Shown piece by piece: positions 16,698 through 26,138 of a DNA stretch of 64,000 nt. The DNA is from Alteromonas macleodii. Its GTDB lineage: Bacteria; Pseudomonadota; Gammaproteobacteria; Enterobacterales; Alteromonadaceae. A program made the translations under genes and the position numbers. The notes beneath the pieces are model-generated. The model ran no database searches and was not told the origin of the DNA. It saw nothing but the letters and a program-made list of their open reading frames with translations. The stretch lies in contig NZ_LR812090.1 in NCBI RefSeq assembly GCF_903772925.1, positions 3,742,599-3,806,598 on the forward strand. The letters are read 5' to 3'. Each line of letters opens with the position of its first letter. Position 1 is the stretch's first letter.

Positions 16698-19646
16698 ATG
16701 AATAATAAATTATCTAAACTCACTATTGCCATTCTATCTGCCTCTAGCGTGGGCTTTGCATCACAGGGGCTTGCTCAAGAAAATCAAGAGCTTGAACAAG
16801 CCGATGACGTTGAAGTTATAGAAGTACGAGGCATTGCCAGTAGTATTGCCGAGTCAGCCCGTCTTAAACGATACGACTCTCGCATTGTAGACGCCATTGT
16901 TGCCGAGGATATCGGAAAACTACCAGACAACAACATAGCCGAAGCACTGCAACGTATCACTGGTGTTTCTATTAGTCGAGAATTCGGTGTGGGCGAGTCT
17001 GTCACCATACGAGGCATCTCACAAAACAGAGTGGAACTAAACGGCCGTTCAACTTCAGGCAGCGGTCGAGGTGGTATTAGTTTAGATGATTTTCCGTCGA
17101 GTTTTCTGAAAACCGTTGAAGTGGTGAAGTCCCCTACTCCAGAGATGATTGAGGGTGCGTTAGGTGGAACCATAAACATGACTACGGTCAGACCGCTAGA
17201 GCTTAATGAACCTCTTGTGGCTTTCACCCTCGATGGAGAGTACGCCGACAAAGCGGAAAACTGGGCACCTATATTCTCTGGTGCTGCTGGCACCAATTGG
17301 GATTTAGGTGATGCAGGTACCTTTGGCGCTTCCGTGGTTATGTCATATCAGGACCGTACTTTAAGAAGGGACGAATTTTTCAACCTTGTAACGCCTACCG
17401 AACTGGATCTAGATGGCGACGGTACAAGTGATCAAGCGAATACTCCTAGCGGAAATTACCTTGTACGCAGCCAAAATACTGTAGAGCAAAAAACGGAGCA
17501 GCGAGAGCGAACCGCTTACGGCCTTTCGTTGCAGTGGGCGCCTAAAGATACCGATGCATTTGTTTATTTAGACATTAACACCACCGAGCTTGATGGTGGG
17601 CAGGAAGCCTATTCTGTACTTAACGATAGTAAGGACTATAGCGACCTGATCCTTGATAACGCTTATGGTGATGCGGAAGGACAACTCAATGACTTTGGTT
17701 CAGGTAGTGTATTTGTCCAACCTAAAACTTGGGCTGACTTTACTACCAATGAGACTTCTTCTAACGCACTTGGCGGGGAATGGTTTGTTACGGATAAGCT
17801 TAAAATATCAGGTGAAATTGCTTATACAAAATCTGAAAGTTTGCGAACGAATTCAGAATTTAACCTACGTCCAATATCTAGAGCGCAATACGAGGAAGAC
17901 GGTACCGTTACAGAGCACCTGTTTACCCTGACAATGACAGGTGATGGCTCGCAAGTGCCTGGCATCGCTTTTTCAGATCCTGACGCGTTATTAAACCCAG
18001 ATAACCTTGCTATAAGACAGTTCACACACCAACGCTACTACGAAGAAAACGAGGAAACCGCCGTCCGCTTTGACGTAGAGTACCTTGAGCCCATTCCAAG
18101 TTTTAGCTTTTTAACCAAAATAAAAGCCGGTGTGCGCGCAACAGACAGAGATTATGAGCTAGACCGATACGACCTGCGAACCAATGGTAGTGAACTGAAA
18201 AACCTACAAACTAGTGTTACATACGATGGTGTACTTCGACCAACTTGGGTAGATGAATTTAATGAATCATTTGGCGGCTTTAAAGAAGTTAACCATAGTA
18301 ATTCGTTCGATCAATCCGGTATTTCGGGTAACAATGCTCTTACCCATTACTACGTGTACGATGGTGCAGCGCTTGCCTATGATATAGACGGCACCTATGC
18401 CCGTGTACAACAAATGCTTGAGGGGAGTAACTATGAACTCGTCGGCAGTCTTGACGATAACATGGTTCGCAACACTGGCTCTTACGCACAAATTAACGAA
18501 GAAACGCAAGCGCTGTATACACAGTTTCATTTAGATTTCGACAAACTGACAGCGGTAGTGGGTGCAAGGTATGTCAAAACAGACCTCGTTTCGAATACGT
18601 TTGATCAAAGTGGCGAGTACGATTATTCAGACTTTCTGCCAAGCTTAAATGCCACGTATTCACTAACAGATGAAACTATTCTTCGCTTTGCGGCCGCAAA
18701 AGTGATGAGGCGACCTGAATTTGGCGAGTTAAGTCCAGCGCTTAATGTCGACAACTCATTAGTAACAGGTACGCAAGGCTCTTATCAGTTAGACCCCTAT
18801 CGCGTTACTCAATATGATTTTTCAGCGGAACACTACTTTGGTGACGGCGGTATGGTGTCTGCGGCTATCTTTTACAAAGATGTTAAATCCTTCACCAAAG
18901 ATGTTAAATCCTTCACCGTTGCTAGCAGTTCATGTCAAGCAGACCCGAACACGATAGAAGGGCAAAACGTCACTGAGTATGTAAACGTATGCTTGCTTGA
19001 TACCGCGGGTGTTAGCCAAGCCGATGTGAACTACGTAACGGGCGACCAAGACCTTGCCTATGTTGAAGCTCAGCGTGATGCAGGACTAACAGGTATTGTT
19101 ATAGATACTGACGTAAACGGCGGAAGTGGTGAAGTTACAGGTATCGAACTTGCCTACCAGCAACAGTTCAGCTTTTTACCTGGTATGTGGTCTGGGCTTG
19201 GCATAAGCACCAACTACACTTACGCAGATAGCGAACAGCCCGACGGTAACCCTTTGTTAGATATTTCTAACAATACATTCAATGGGCAAATTTATTGGGA
19301 ACACGCCGGCTTCCAAGTTCGTCTTGCTTACAACTGGCGTGACAAATATCTAGACTCTCAGGATGAAAAACGCGTTCGTCCAGTTGGCGCATTAGCCACA
19401 GGTATTTACAACAGAACTAACCCTGACGAACCTTTCTTCGATCCGACATTGGGCAATAATTACCGTGAAGCTAGAGGTCAATTCGACTTCTCAGCGAGCT
19501 ACGACATAAACGAAAACATAACGTTAGTCGCCAATGCGGTGAACTTAACAGCAGAACCCATTACTCAAGTAACAGAGCTGGGCAGTATTTGGCAGTACAG
19601 TGAAGCAGACCGTCGTTTCACATTCGGAGTAAGAGGCCGCTGGTAA
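16698..19646 (+). CDS. TonB-dependent outer-membrane receptor, probably for alginate oligomers
   Basis: A 982-residue TonB-dependent transporter. A signal peptide ends near SQGLAQ (about 26) and is followed by a TonB box-like DVEVIEVRGI. The plug domain follows (ALQRITGVSI, VTIRGISQNRVELNG, VEVVKSPTPEM, EGALGGTINM) and then a 22-strand barrel ending RFTFGVRGRW. The final aromatic residue is typical for BAM-inserted barrels. The length and sequence style belong to the carbohydrate-type receptors of marine Gammaproteobacteria. Position between the alginate operon and PL7 suggests uptake of alginate oligosaccharides. A 21-base tandem duplication (18876-18917) doubles KDVKSFT in an extracellular-loop region. 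An SD-like ggagaag precedes the ATG. Confidence 0.93.
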   Translation: MNNKLSKLTIAILSASSVGFASQGLAQENQELEQADDVEVIEVRGIASSIAESARLKRYDSRIVDAIVAEDIGKLPDNNIAEALQRITGVSISREFGVGESVTIRGISQNRVELNGRSTSGSGRGGISLDDFPSSFLKTVEVVKSPTPEMIEGALGGTINMTTVRPLELNEPLVAFTLDGEYADKAENWAPIFSGAAGTNWDLGDAGTFGASVVMSYQDRTLRRDEFFNLVTPTELDLDGDGTSDQANTPSGNYLVRSQNTVEQKTEQRERTAYGLSLQWAPKDTDAFVYLDINTTELDGGQEAYSVLNDSKDYSDLILDNAYGDAEGQLNDFGSGSVFVQPKTWADFTTNETSSNALGGEWFVTDKLKISGEIAYTKSESLRTNSEFNLRPISRAQYEEDGTVTEHLFTLTMTGDGSQVPGIAFSDPDALLNPDNLAIRQFTHQRYYEENEETAVRFDVEYLEPIPSFSFLTKIKAGVRATDRDYELDRYDLRTNGSELKNLQTSVTYDGVLRPTWVDEFNESFGGFKEVNHSNSFDQSGISGNNALTHYYVYDGAALAYDIDGTYARVQQMLEGSNYELVGSLDDNMVRNTGSYAQINEETQALYTQFHLDFDKLTAVVGARYVKTDLVSNTFDQSGEYDYSDFLPSLNATYSLTDETILRFAAAKVMRRPEFGELSPALNVDNSLVTGTQGSYQLDPYRVTQYDFSAEHYFGDGGMVSAAIFYKDVKSFTKDVKSFTVASSSCQADPNTIEGQNVTEYVNVCLLDTAGVSQADVNYVTGDQDLAYVEAQRDAGLTGIVIDTDVNGGSGEVTGIELAYQQQFSFLPGMWSGLGISTNYTYADSEQPDGNPLLDISNNTFNGQIYWEHAGFQVRLAYNWRDKYLDSQDEKRVRPVGALATGIYNRTNPDEPFFDPTLGNNYREARGQFDFSASYDINENITLVANAVNLTAEPITQVTELGSIWQYSEADRRFTFGVRGRW
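18876..18917 (+). repeat. 21-bp in-frame tandem duplication inside the TonB receptor gene
   Basis: Two exact copies of a 21-base unit lie head to tail at 18876-18896 and 18897-18917, each encoding KDVKSFT. The frame is kept. Exact identity points to a recent slip or duplication. Confidence 0.9.
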
Positions 19647-19734
19647 GAAGCGCGCCACCTTTATTAGGCGCTGTAGCCTGCTGCAGCGCTAATTTCTCTC
19701 TCCCAATCTATAACAAACACCCTAGGTTAATTCT

Positions 19735-20826
19735 ATGAAAATAAGAACGCCATTGGTTGCGGCTAACATACTTATTACTTTCACTATTGTGGGCTGCAAT
19801 GGCAACGCACTATCTGAAGACAAAGGGGGTTCCGACCGAGTACCCGGTGATAAATTCGATTTGAGTGGTTGGAATATTATGCTTCCCGTTGATGAAGACG
19901 GTGATGGTGCTGCAGATCGAGTTAACAATGACGCACTCAAACATTATCAGCACGATACATTCTTCTACTTAGATAACAATGACAATATGGTATTTGTGGC
20001 CCCTAACAAAGGCTTCACGTCACCCACTTCAACAAACACACGTAGTGAACTTAGACAAATTTATACCAGCGAAAATGGGCAAGTTCCAAGTTATGAAAGC
20101 CCTAGTAATTACTTCGCGTTAACCTCCACACCGAATAGTGAAAACTTTGCTGCTATAGGCGGGCGAATGCAAGCCACACTAAAAGTTAATCACGTGTCGT
20201 TAAACGCAAAGTATGCCGATAAACCACCCGCCTATTCCGTGGTAGTGGGCCAGATCCATGCTGCAAAATTAAATGATGAAAAATCGGAAGACGCTGGCTT
20301 TGGTTGGGGTAATGAGCCTCTAAAAATTTACTACAAAAAGTACCCTAACCACGAAACAGGAACCGTTTTCTGGAATTACGAGAGGAATCTTCCTGAGAGC
20401 CATCCAGAGCGTATTGATATTGCTTATCCGGTATGGGGAGATGGATGGAACGATGACACTGACCCTGGCAGCGAAGGCATAGCCTTAGGTGAATCGTTTA
20501 GCTATGAGATTAATGTTTATGGCGATACCATGTACCTTACGTTTTCAGCTGCAAATCACCCCACAGTGAAACACCAAATAAACTTGGCAGATAACGTAGA
20601 TGCTAAAGGAAGTGTTGATAAGCACGACGACCCTATTGGATACAAAAACGACTGGTTGTTTTTCAAAGTTGGGGCGTATAACCAATGCAGCACAAAGGAT
20701 GCGCCAACGTTTCGCTACCCTGCATGCCCCGGCACAGGAAATTGGGAGCTAGATAAAAAAGCAGGTAACTATACCAGTGTTTCATTTTCTTCTTTACAAT
20801 TAGGCGACGCGGTAGCGCCTAAGTAA
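19735..20826 (+). CDS. Polysaccharide lyase family 7 alginate lyase, lipoprotein
   Basis: A 363-residue alginate lyase. The three PL7 signature blocks are present: RSELR at 103-107, QIH at 173-175 and KVGAYNQ at 311-317. Catalytic Arg103, Gln173, His175 and Tyr315 are therefore in place, and QIH suggests G-type or mixed specificity. The N-terminus is a lipoprotein signal (TIVGC, acylated Cys21), so the enzyme is probably membrane-anchored at the outer membrane. An acidic linker holds DEDGDGAAD, a possible calcium-binding stretch. It follows the TonB receptor by 88 bases and precedes the LacI gene by 42, fitting one transcript. It would cut alginate endolytically to oligomers for the receptor. 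Confidence 0.95.
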   Translation: MKIRTPLVAANILITFTIVGCNGNALSEDKGGSDRVPGDKFDLSGWNIMLPVDEDGDGAADRVNNDALKHYQHDTFFYLDNNDNMVFVAPNKGFTSPTSTNTRSELRQIYTSENGQVPSYESPSNYFALTSTPNSENFAAIGGRMQATLKVNHVSLNAKYADKPPAYSVVVGQIHAAKLNDEKSEDAGFGWGNEPLKIYYKKYPNHETGTVFWNYERNLPESHPERIDIAYPVWGDGWNDDTDPGSEGIALGESFSYEINVYGDTMYLTFSAANHPTVKHQINLADNVDAKGSVDKHDDPIGYKNDWLFFKVGAYNQCSTKDAPTFRYPACPGTGNWELDKKAGNYTSVSFSSLQLGDAVAPK

Positions 20827-20868
20827 TGCGGAAAACTATTTGTTACGTAAGCAGTTAGAGAACATAAA

Positions 20869-21900
20869 ATGAATAAAAACAAAGTAAGACTCGTAGACGT
20901 TGCGACAAAAGCAGGCGTTTCAAAAAGTACCGCATCTCAATTTTTAAACGGTCGCTTCGATTTCATGTCGTTAGATACCCGCCTTCGTTTGCAAAAAGCA
21001 GTCGAGGAATTAAATTATGTACCTAACAATATTGCGCGTAGTTTAAAAACCAATAAAACCCGAACACTGGGCGTGATTGTTCGCGATATCGCAAGTTATT
21101 ACACAAGCCAAGCGATACGAGGAATGGACGATTACTGCAAAAAGCATGGCTACGATCTGTTTATTTATAACTCTGACTTCGATCCAGCTACAGAGAAAAG
21201 TGCGCTAACGACACTATGCCAGCTTAATGTCGATGGCGTTATTATTGCGTCCTGTGGTAACAATGCGAAGCTAATCGAAGATATTTCCAACAATACTGTT
21301 CCTGTAGTTCAGTTTCAGCTTGAGCATGATGATTGCGATACGGGTATTGTTGTTGCTGATTACAAACGATCATCGTTCGAGGCTACCGAGTATCTTATCG
21401 AACTAGGCCATAAGAATATTTGCTTTGTCACTCAACAGTTTGAAACAGTAAAGTCTCGCCATGAGAAATATCAGGGCTTCGTGGACGCTCACAACAAACA
21501 CAACCTACCGGTTAAAGAAGAGCTAATCCTCCATTGGAGCAGAACTAAAGGGCTAGCCGCATCGCCGGTAGAGCTTCTTAAATCCGAATTAGCCCCTACC
21601 GCTTTTTTCACTCAACAAATTGCCATTACCGTTGATGTGTTAAAGGCGCTAGAACAAGCAAACATTAATATTCCAGGCGACGTCTCTTTATTAGGTTTTG
21701 AAGAAATACCTATGGCAGAATTTTTCAGAGTTCCGGTAACCGTGGTAAGACAGCAACCGTATGAAATAGGCAGTGAAGCAGCGAGTATGCTATTGAACAA
21801 GATAAAAAGCGGAAAGGCCTTTAACACCCGTACCCTAGTTCCCTGTGAACTCGTACTGAGAGAATCTTGCTCTACAGCAAAAAGCACAATACAGCTTTAA
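20869..21900 (+). CDS. LacI-family transcriptional regulator of the alginate cluster
   Basis: A 343-residue LacI/GalR regulator. The N-terminal helix-turn-helix is VRLVDVATKAGVSKSTASQFLNG, here at residues 6-28, followed by the hinge helix NNIARSLKT. A periplasmic-binding-protein-like sensor domain starts at RTLGVIVRDI. The effector is probably an alginate-derived sugar acid such as DEH or KDG, inferred from context. It is the third gene in line after the receptor and PL7. The palindromes at 16602 and 16234 are its likely operators, which makes an autoregulated loop with the divergent operon. Confidence 0.9.
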   Translation: MNKNKVRLVDVATKAGVSKSTASQFLNGRFDFMSLDTRLRLQKAVEELNYVPNNIARSLKTNKTRTLGVIVRDIASYYTSQAIRGMDDYCKKHGYDLFIYNSDFDPATEKSALTTLCQLNVDGVIIASCGNNAKLIEDISNNTVPVVQFQLEHDDCDTGIVVADYKRSSFEATEYLIELGHKNICFVTQQFETVKSRHEKYQGFVDAHNKHNLPVKEELILHWSRTKGLAASPVELLKSELAPTAFFTQQIAITVDVLKALEQANINIPGDVSLLGFEEIPMAEFFRVPVTVVRQQPYEIGSEAASMLLNKIKSGKAFNTRTLVPCELVLRESCSTAKSTIQL

Positions 21901-21998
21901 GGAGTAGATACTGCCGCTCTTTCGTTCCACAGCACCACCTTGTTTCGCCCGTGAGCTTTTGCTAGATACAACACAAGGCTCAACGAAATACTGGTCAA
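21897..21998 (-). pseudogene. Relic of the C-terminal end of a GGDEF-domain gene
   Basis: On the minus strand one frame reads YLAKAHGRNKVVLW and ends in a stop at 21897. ALYLAKxxGRNxV is the closing motif of GGDEF (diguanylate cyclase) domains. The frame is stopped about 33 codons upstream and no GGDEF motif remains. I take it as a degenerate 3' remnant; it overlaps the last bases of the LacI stop codon. The rest of 21999-22215 holds nothing I can identify. Confidence 0.45.
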
Positions 21999-22215
21999 TT
22001 ATTGCTGGTATTAACTTACGCCACGCTTATCAGAATGTATTGCGTACAGGTTTGCCAATCAGCACCAGATAAAGCTACTTTTTCTCTGAGGTATTACCAA
22101 TTTACTTTATGCATAAGAGCATAAACTTGGCATACTATGGCTCTTTCTTCCTATTCAAAAAGCAGCAATCTACTGTTTTGTTTCGCAAATTTACTCAAAG
22201 GCGTTAGTTCTTTTT

Positions 22216-23148
22216 ATGCTTAGCTTTATTACCAGTACGCTTATTCCTGTATTGATCCTTCTTTTGATGGGATGGCTTTTCTTTCGTATTAGGTGGCTGA
22301 ATGAAGGCTTTATAGAGGCTGGGTCAAAGCTGGTATTTAACGTTGCGCTTCCTGCTCTACTGTTCTTATCAATCGCCAGAGCTGACTTTTCCAAAGCCGC
22401 AAATCTATCCCTTATGAGCGTGGGAGTGATAGGAACACTTATCGTATTTGCAGCGCTTATGGTTATTTCACATTTGACAGTACATCCGTATAAAGCCAGA
22501 GGTGTAGTTGTTCAGGGCGGCTTTCGAGCCAATATGGGTATTATCGGCTTAGCCTATTGCGCTAACACCTATGGGCAAGAGGGCCTAGCTGTAGCGTCTG
22601 TCTACATGGGGTGTATTACCATCTTATTTAATGTACTTTCAGTTTTTGTTCTTAACTTTTACCAAGGTACTTCGCGCTCCTTAATGGGCCAAGTTACCGG
22701 CATGGCGAAAAACCCGTTGATCTTATCAATTGCCGCAGCCCTGCCCTTTTCATACTTTGAATGGCAACTTCCAGATACCCTAGTGAAAACAGGGGAATAC
22801 TTCGCACAGCTTACCCTGCCTCTTGCCCTTATATGCACAGGCGCCTCACTACAGTTCCGCTCTTTTTCCAGTGACTGGTTTAATATTGTACTTAGCACTA
22901 CCAGTAAATGCGTAGTCTATCCCTTTGTATTGGTTGTTCTTGCCTATGCACTTGGCTTTAAAGGAATGGAACTAGGCATTGTTCTCCTCTTAGCTATCTC
23001 ACCTACTGCTGCAGCAAGCTATGTAATGGTTAGAAACTTAGGCGGGGATTATCGCTTAGCGGCAAGCATAATCGCAGTAAGCACATTGGTGTCTTTACCT
23101 ATTACCGCCCTGGCTTTTGGAATACTTAGCAAATTGCAGCTTGTGTGA
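22216..23148 (+). CDS. AEC-family transporter
   Basis: A 310-residue integral membrane protein with about ten transmembrane helices in two five-helix halves, matching the auxin efflux carrier/malonate-type (AEC) family. The N-terminal half shows NVALPALLFLSIARADF and the second half begins MAKNPLILSIAAALPFS. PLALICTGASL and AISPTAAASYVMVRNLGGD are the conserved cores. The family moves small organic acids or acts as secondary carriers; a substrate is not set. It sits between the LacI gene and PL17, so a role in passing a carboxylate from alginate breakdown is conceivable. It could also have been inserted by chance, since the upstream gap is 315 bases. Confidence 0.85.
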   Translation: MLSFITSTLIPVLILLLMGWLFFRIRWLNEGFIEAGSKLVFNVALPALLFLSIARADFSKAANLSLMSVGVIGTLIVFAALMVISHLTVHPYKARGVVVQGGFRANMGIIGLAYCANTYGQEGLAVASVYMGCITILFNVLSVFVLNFYQGTSRSLMGQVTGMAKNPLILSIAAALPFSYFEWQLPDTLVKTGEYFAQLTLPLALICTGASLQFRSFSSDWFNIVLSTTSKCVVYPFVLVVLAYALGFKGMELGIVLLLAISPTAAASYVMVRNLGGDYRLAASIIAVSTLVSLPITALAFGILSKLQLV

Positions 23149-23268
23149 TGAATAAGCGTTGGCACTAGCACTATTTCATAAGCTCTATTTCGCAACAGTC
23201 TTTTTCATAGTTGTTCGCGTCGATAGAAGAGCATCAATTCTAACGAGCTGACCGCCCCAAACCTGTCT

Positions 23269-23313
23269 GACCAATTAAAAAATAAAATTTACCAAAAGAT
23301 TTAATTGGTCTAC
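23269..23313 (+). promoter_or_regulatory. Inverted-repeat operator candidate upstream of PL17
   Basis: gaccaattaaa at 23269-23279 and tttaattggtc at 23300-23310 form a perfect 11-bp inverted repeat with a 20-base spacer. The right half continues to ttaattggtctac (23301-23313), which recurs exactly, inverted, at 60614-60626 before the SDR/hydratase pair. The TTGGTC core resembles GntR/FadR-type sites reported for uronate regulons. The site is 130-174 bases before the PL17 start. Confidence 0.65.
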
Positions 23314-23442
23314 TCCATTCTCCTTTAACTTCTGTTATTGTGTTTATTACAAATTGTCATTTTTAAATAACAACATTTTTACCCTACAACCGTTGTTGCC
23401 TGTTTTCATCAATGGCTATTTGATAACAAGGAAATAAATACA

Positions 23443-25683
23443 ATGAACATCAAAAAATTTAGCCTTACCATGCTAGCTGTTGGTATCAGCCTGTCGTCTT
23501 TTGCTAGCGAAGCAAAAGGTCATCCTAACCTTATTCTTACCGAGCCTGGCGTAGAAAGAATGAGAGAAAACTTGGGTGAAGTTCCTCTGTTTGATAAAAG
23601 TTTGGCAACCGTTAAGCAAGAAGTAGATGCCGAAATTGCAATGGGTATCGATACGCCTATTCCAAAGGATTTCTCAGGTGGTTATACCCACCAGCGCCAT
23701 AAACAAAACTTCTTTATTGCGCAAAAAGCTGGCGTTCTTTATCAAGTGTTAGAAGATGAAAAGTACGCCAAATATATTCGTGACATGTTGTTTCAATATG
23801 AAGCCATGTACAAAGACTTACCCCTTCACCCGCAAGAGCGCTCATATTCGCGGGGTAAATTATTCTGGCAATGCCTAAACGACAGCAATTGGCTGGTTTA
23901 CATGAGCCAAGCCTATGATGCCATCTATGATTATCTTTCTGCTGATGAACGCAAAACACTTGAGGACAATTTATTCCGTCCGTTTGCCGATTTCATTTCA
24001 TTAGAAAACCCACAATTTTTTAACCGCGTACATAACCACAGTACTTGGGGCATTGCTGCTGTAGGCATGATTGGTCTGGTTATGAACGATGAAGAGCTTA
24101 TTCAACGCGCGCTTTATGGTATTGAAGACGATGGCTTAGAAGTAGGTGGTAAAGACAACGATGGCGGCACGATTAAAGTAGAAGGTCAGCGTAAGGGCTT
24201 TTTCGCTAATTTAGAAGAGCCTTTTTCTCCTGATGGCTACTATACCGAAGGCCCGTACTATCAGCGCTATGCAATGTATCCTTTTCTAATACTTGCGCTG
24301 GCAATGGAGAACAATCGTCCAGACTTAAAAGTGCTACAGCACAAAGACAATGTGTTGTTAAAAGGTATCGATGCGCTTCTTAATTTGTCTGACGCAGATG
24401 GCGAATTCTTCCCGCTTAACGATGCACAAAAAGGCATGTCTTATAAAAAAGCCTCTTTAGTTACCGCTGTGGATCTCGCGTACTTTTACGGAGAGAAAGA
24501 TCCCCGCTTGTTAAGCGTGGTAGAAAAGCAAGGACAAGTACTTCTTCAAGAGTCGGGGCTTGAAGCCGCTATTGATATTCGAGATGGCAAAGCGGTTCCT
24601 TTTGTAAAGTCTTCCGTAAATTTAAGTGATGGCCCTAACGGTGACCAAGGCGGTGTAGGTATTTTGCGTTATGGCAATGAAGATCTAACCCTGGTGTTTA
24701 AATATGCCGCGCAGGGTCTGAGTCACGGTCATTACGATAAGTTATCGTTCTCCTTATACGAAAAAGGCGAGGAAGTTCTGCAAGATTATGGCCTAGCTCG
24801 CTTTGTAAATATCGGTCAAAAAGGCGGTGGTAACTATCTAAAAGAAAATACCACGTGGGCTAAGACAACCATTGCACATAATACTTTATCAATAAATGGC
24901 ACAAAGCATTTTGATGGTGAGTACGACGTTGCCAGCCAGCATCACTCAGAACTTTTCACTTTTAACGCAGAAGATGACAACGTAAAAGTGGTTAGTGCAA
25001 CAGAAGAAAATGCCTACCCGGGCACGTTAATGCACCGCACCATGGCGGTAATCAAAGACGAAAACTTCGAAAAGCCGTTTGTACTAGACATTTTACGCGT
25101 TGATTCTGATAAGAAAAATCAATACGACCTGCCCTTCTATTACATGGGGCAGATAATTGATAAGAACTTTACTCACGAGTCACCTACCACGTTATCACCA
25201 TTTGGTGAAGACAATGGCTATCAACATTTATTTGTAGAGGGCAAGGGTAACGCGAGTGAAGGTAACACTAAGTTCCAGTGGCTTCAGCATGGCAAGTATT
25301 ATACGCTGACTACGGTTACCAACGCTGAAGACGAGGTGTATTTGACTCGCATTGGCGCGAACGATCCAGACTTCAATCTACGTCGCGACGCTGCTATTAC
25401 GCTTAGACGAAATGACACTCAAGATACTTTGTTTGTTTCTGTCGTAGAACCTCATGGTTCATACAGCCCAGTGAGTGAATCGTCGATTAACTCAAGAAGC
25501 AGTATCAAAAACCTTGAGGTCGTTTTAGATAGCGACGCGTATACTGGTGTGCGTATTACCGACGTAAAGGGCGGTACACAGCTTTTTATTATTGCTAACA
25601 GCAGTAATAACAACAGTGCAAAACACAAAGTTGACATTAACGGTGAGAGCTTTAGCTGGGTTGGCCCTTACTTTTATAAGTAA
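23443..25683 (+). CDS. Polysaccharide lyase family 17 oligoalginate lyase
   Basis: A 746-residue exolytic lyase of the Alg17C type. A signal peptide (LAVGISLSSFASEA) leads to an alpha/alpha-barrel N-terminal half and a beta-sheet C-terminal half with the heparinase II/III-like fold. Known catalytic sites of PL17 map plausibly to Asn198-His199 (RVHNHSTWG) and Tyr273 with Arg275 (EGPYYQRY), and to the His in GLSHGHYDKLSF. It turns alginate oligomers into unsaturated monouronate, which rearranges to DEH. A polar insertion of about 18 residues (KDNDGGTIKVEGQ region) separates the two active-site blocks compared with Saccharophagus Alg17C. Monocistronic, with its own operator and terminator. Confidence 0.94.
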   Translation: MNIKKFSLTMLAVGISLSSFASEAKGHPNLILTEPGVERMRENLGEVPLFDKSLATVKQEVDAEIAMGIDTPIPKDFSGGYTHQRHKQNFFIAQKAGVLYQVLEDEKYAKYIRDMLFQYEAMYKDLPLHPQERSYSRGKLFWQCLNDSNWLVYMSQAYDAIYDYLSADERKTLEDNLFRPFADFISLENPQFFNRVHNHSTWGIAAVGMIGLVMNDEELIQRALYGIEDDGLEVGGKDNDGGTIKVEGQRKGFFANLEEPFSPDGYYTEGPYYQRYAMYPFLILALAMENNRPDLKVLQHKDNVLLKGIDALLNLSDADGEFFPLNDAQKGMSYKKASLVTAVDLAYFYGEKDPRLLSVVEKQGQVLLQESGLEAAIDIRDGKAVPFVKSSVNLSDGPNGDQGGVGILRYGNEDLTLVFKYAAQGLSHGHYDKLSFSLYEKGEEVLQDYGLARFVNIGQKGGGNYLKENTTWAKTTIAHNTLSINGTKHFDGEYDVASQHHSELFTFNAEDDNVKVVSATEENAYPGTLMHRTMAVIKDENFEKPFVLDILRVDSDKKNQYDLPFYYMGQIIDKNFTHESPTTLSPFGEDNGYQHLFVEGKGNASEGNTKFQWLQHGKYYTLTTVTNAEDEVYLTRIGANDPDFNLRRDAAITLRRNDTQDTLFVSVVEPHGSYSPVSESSINSRSSIKNLEVVLDSDAYTGVRITDVKGGTQLFIIANSSNNNSAKHKVDINGESFSWVGPYFYK

Positions 25684-25715
25684 TATGTACTTTAAAATTA
25701 CACTGATGTAACCCG

Positions 25716-25748
25716 AAACAAAGCCTCGCATGAGGCTTTGTTTGTTTT
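25716..25748 (+). terminator. Terminator of the PL17 gene
   Basis: A perfect 12-bp stem (25716-25727 with 25732-25743) with a gcat loop, then GTTTT. It starts 32 bases after the stop codon. The remaining 25749-26138 has no supported gene; a 23-codon open frame reading EDAGKFPNEAWECWNG ends at about 25896 and may be a coding relic. Confidence 0.9.
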
Positions 25749-26138
25749 AAACCCTAGTTTTCTACTTTTATGTTTTTTCGCGTTTGAGATCAGCCCCGTG
25801 TATACCTGCCCGCGTAGATAATTGCCCACCCAGAAGATGCTGGTAAGTTTCCTAACGAAGCGTGGGAATGCTGGAATGGTATTACTTATCAATAGCACTC
25901 GCTAAGAAGGGATAGCTAATGGCTATATTTTTTTAAAGAAAGCCTGCACCTATAAAAGTTGAATCACCTTTACTTAAACTGATCATTTTATCTTTAATAA
26001 CCGTTCTATAATATTTTTACTATACTGGCTCTAGCTGCTATTAACTGATCGCACATATAATTTTTTAGAAAGTTGTGAATGTCTAAAATCACTGATGTTC
26101 GCCAAACTACTCAGCTTAAATGGATTTAATCGAATTAC

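Noticed and set aside
23396..23406. Small inverted repeat acaac-c-gttgt upstream of PL17 as a third LacI operator
   Set aside because: It does not share the taaaccg core of the two sites at 16234 and 16602 and is short enough to arise by chance.
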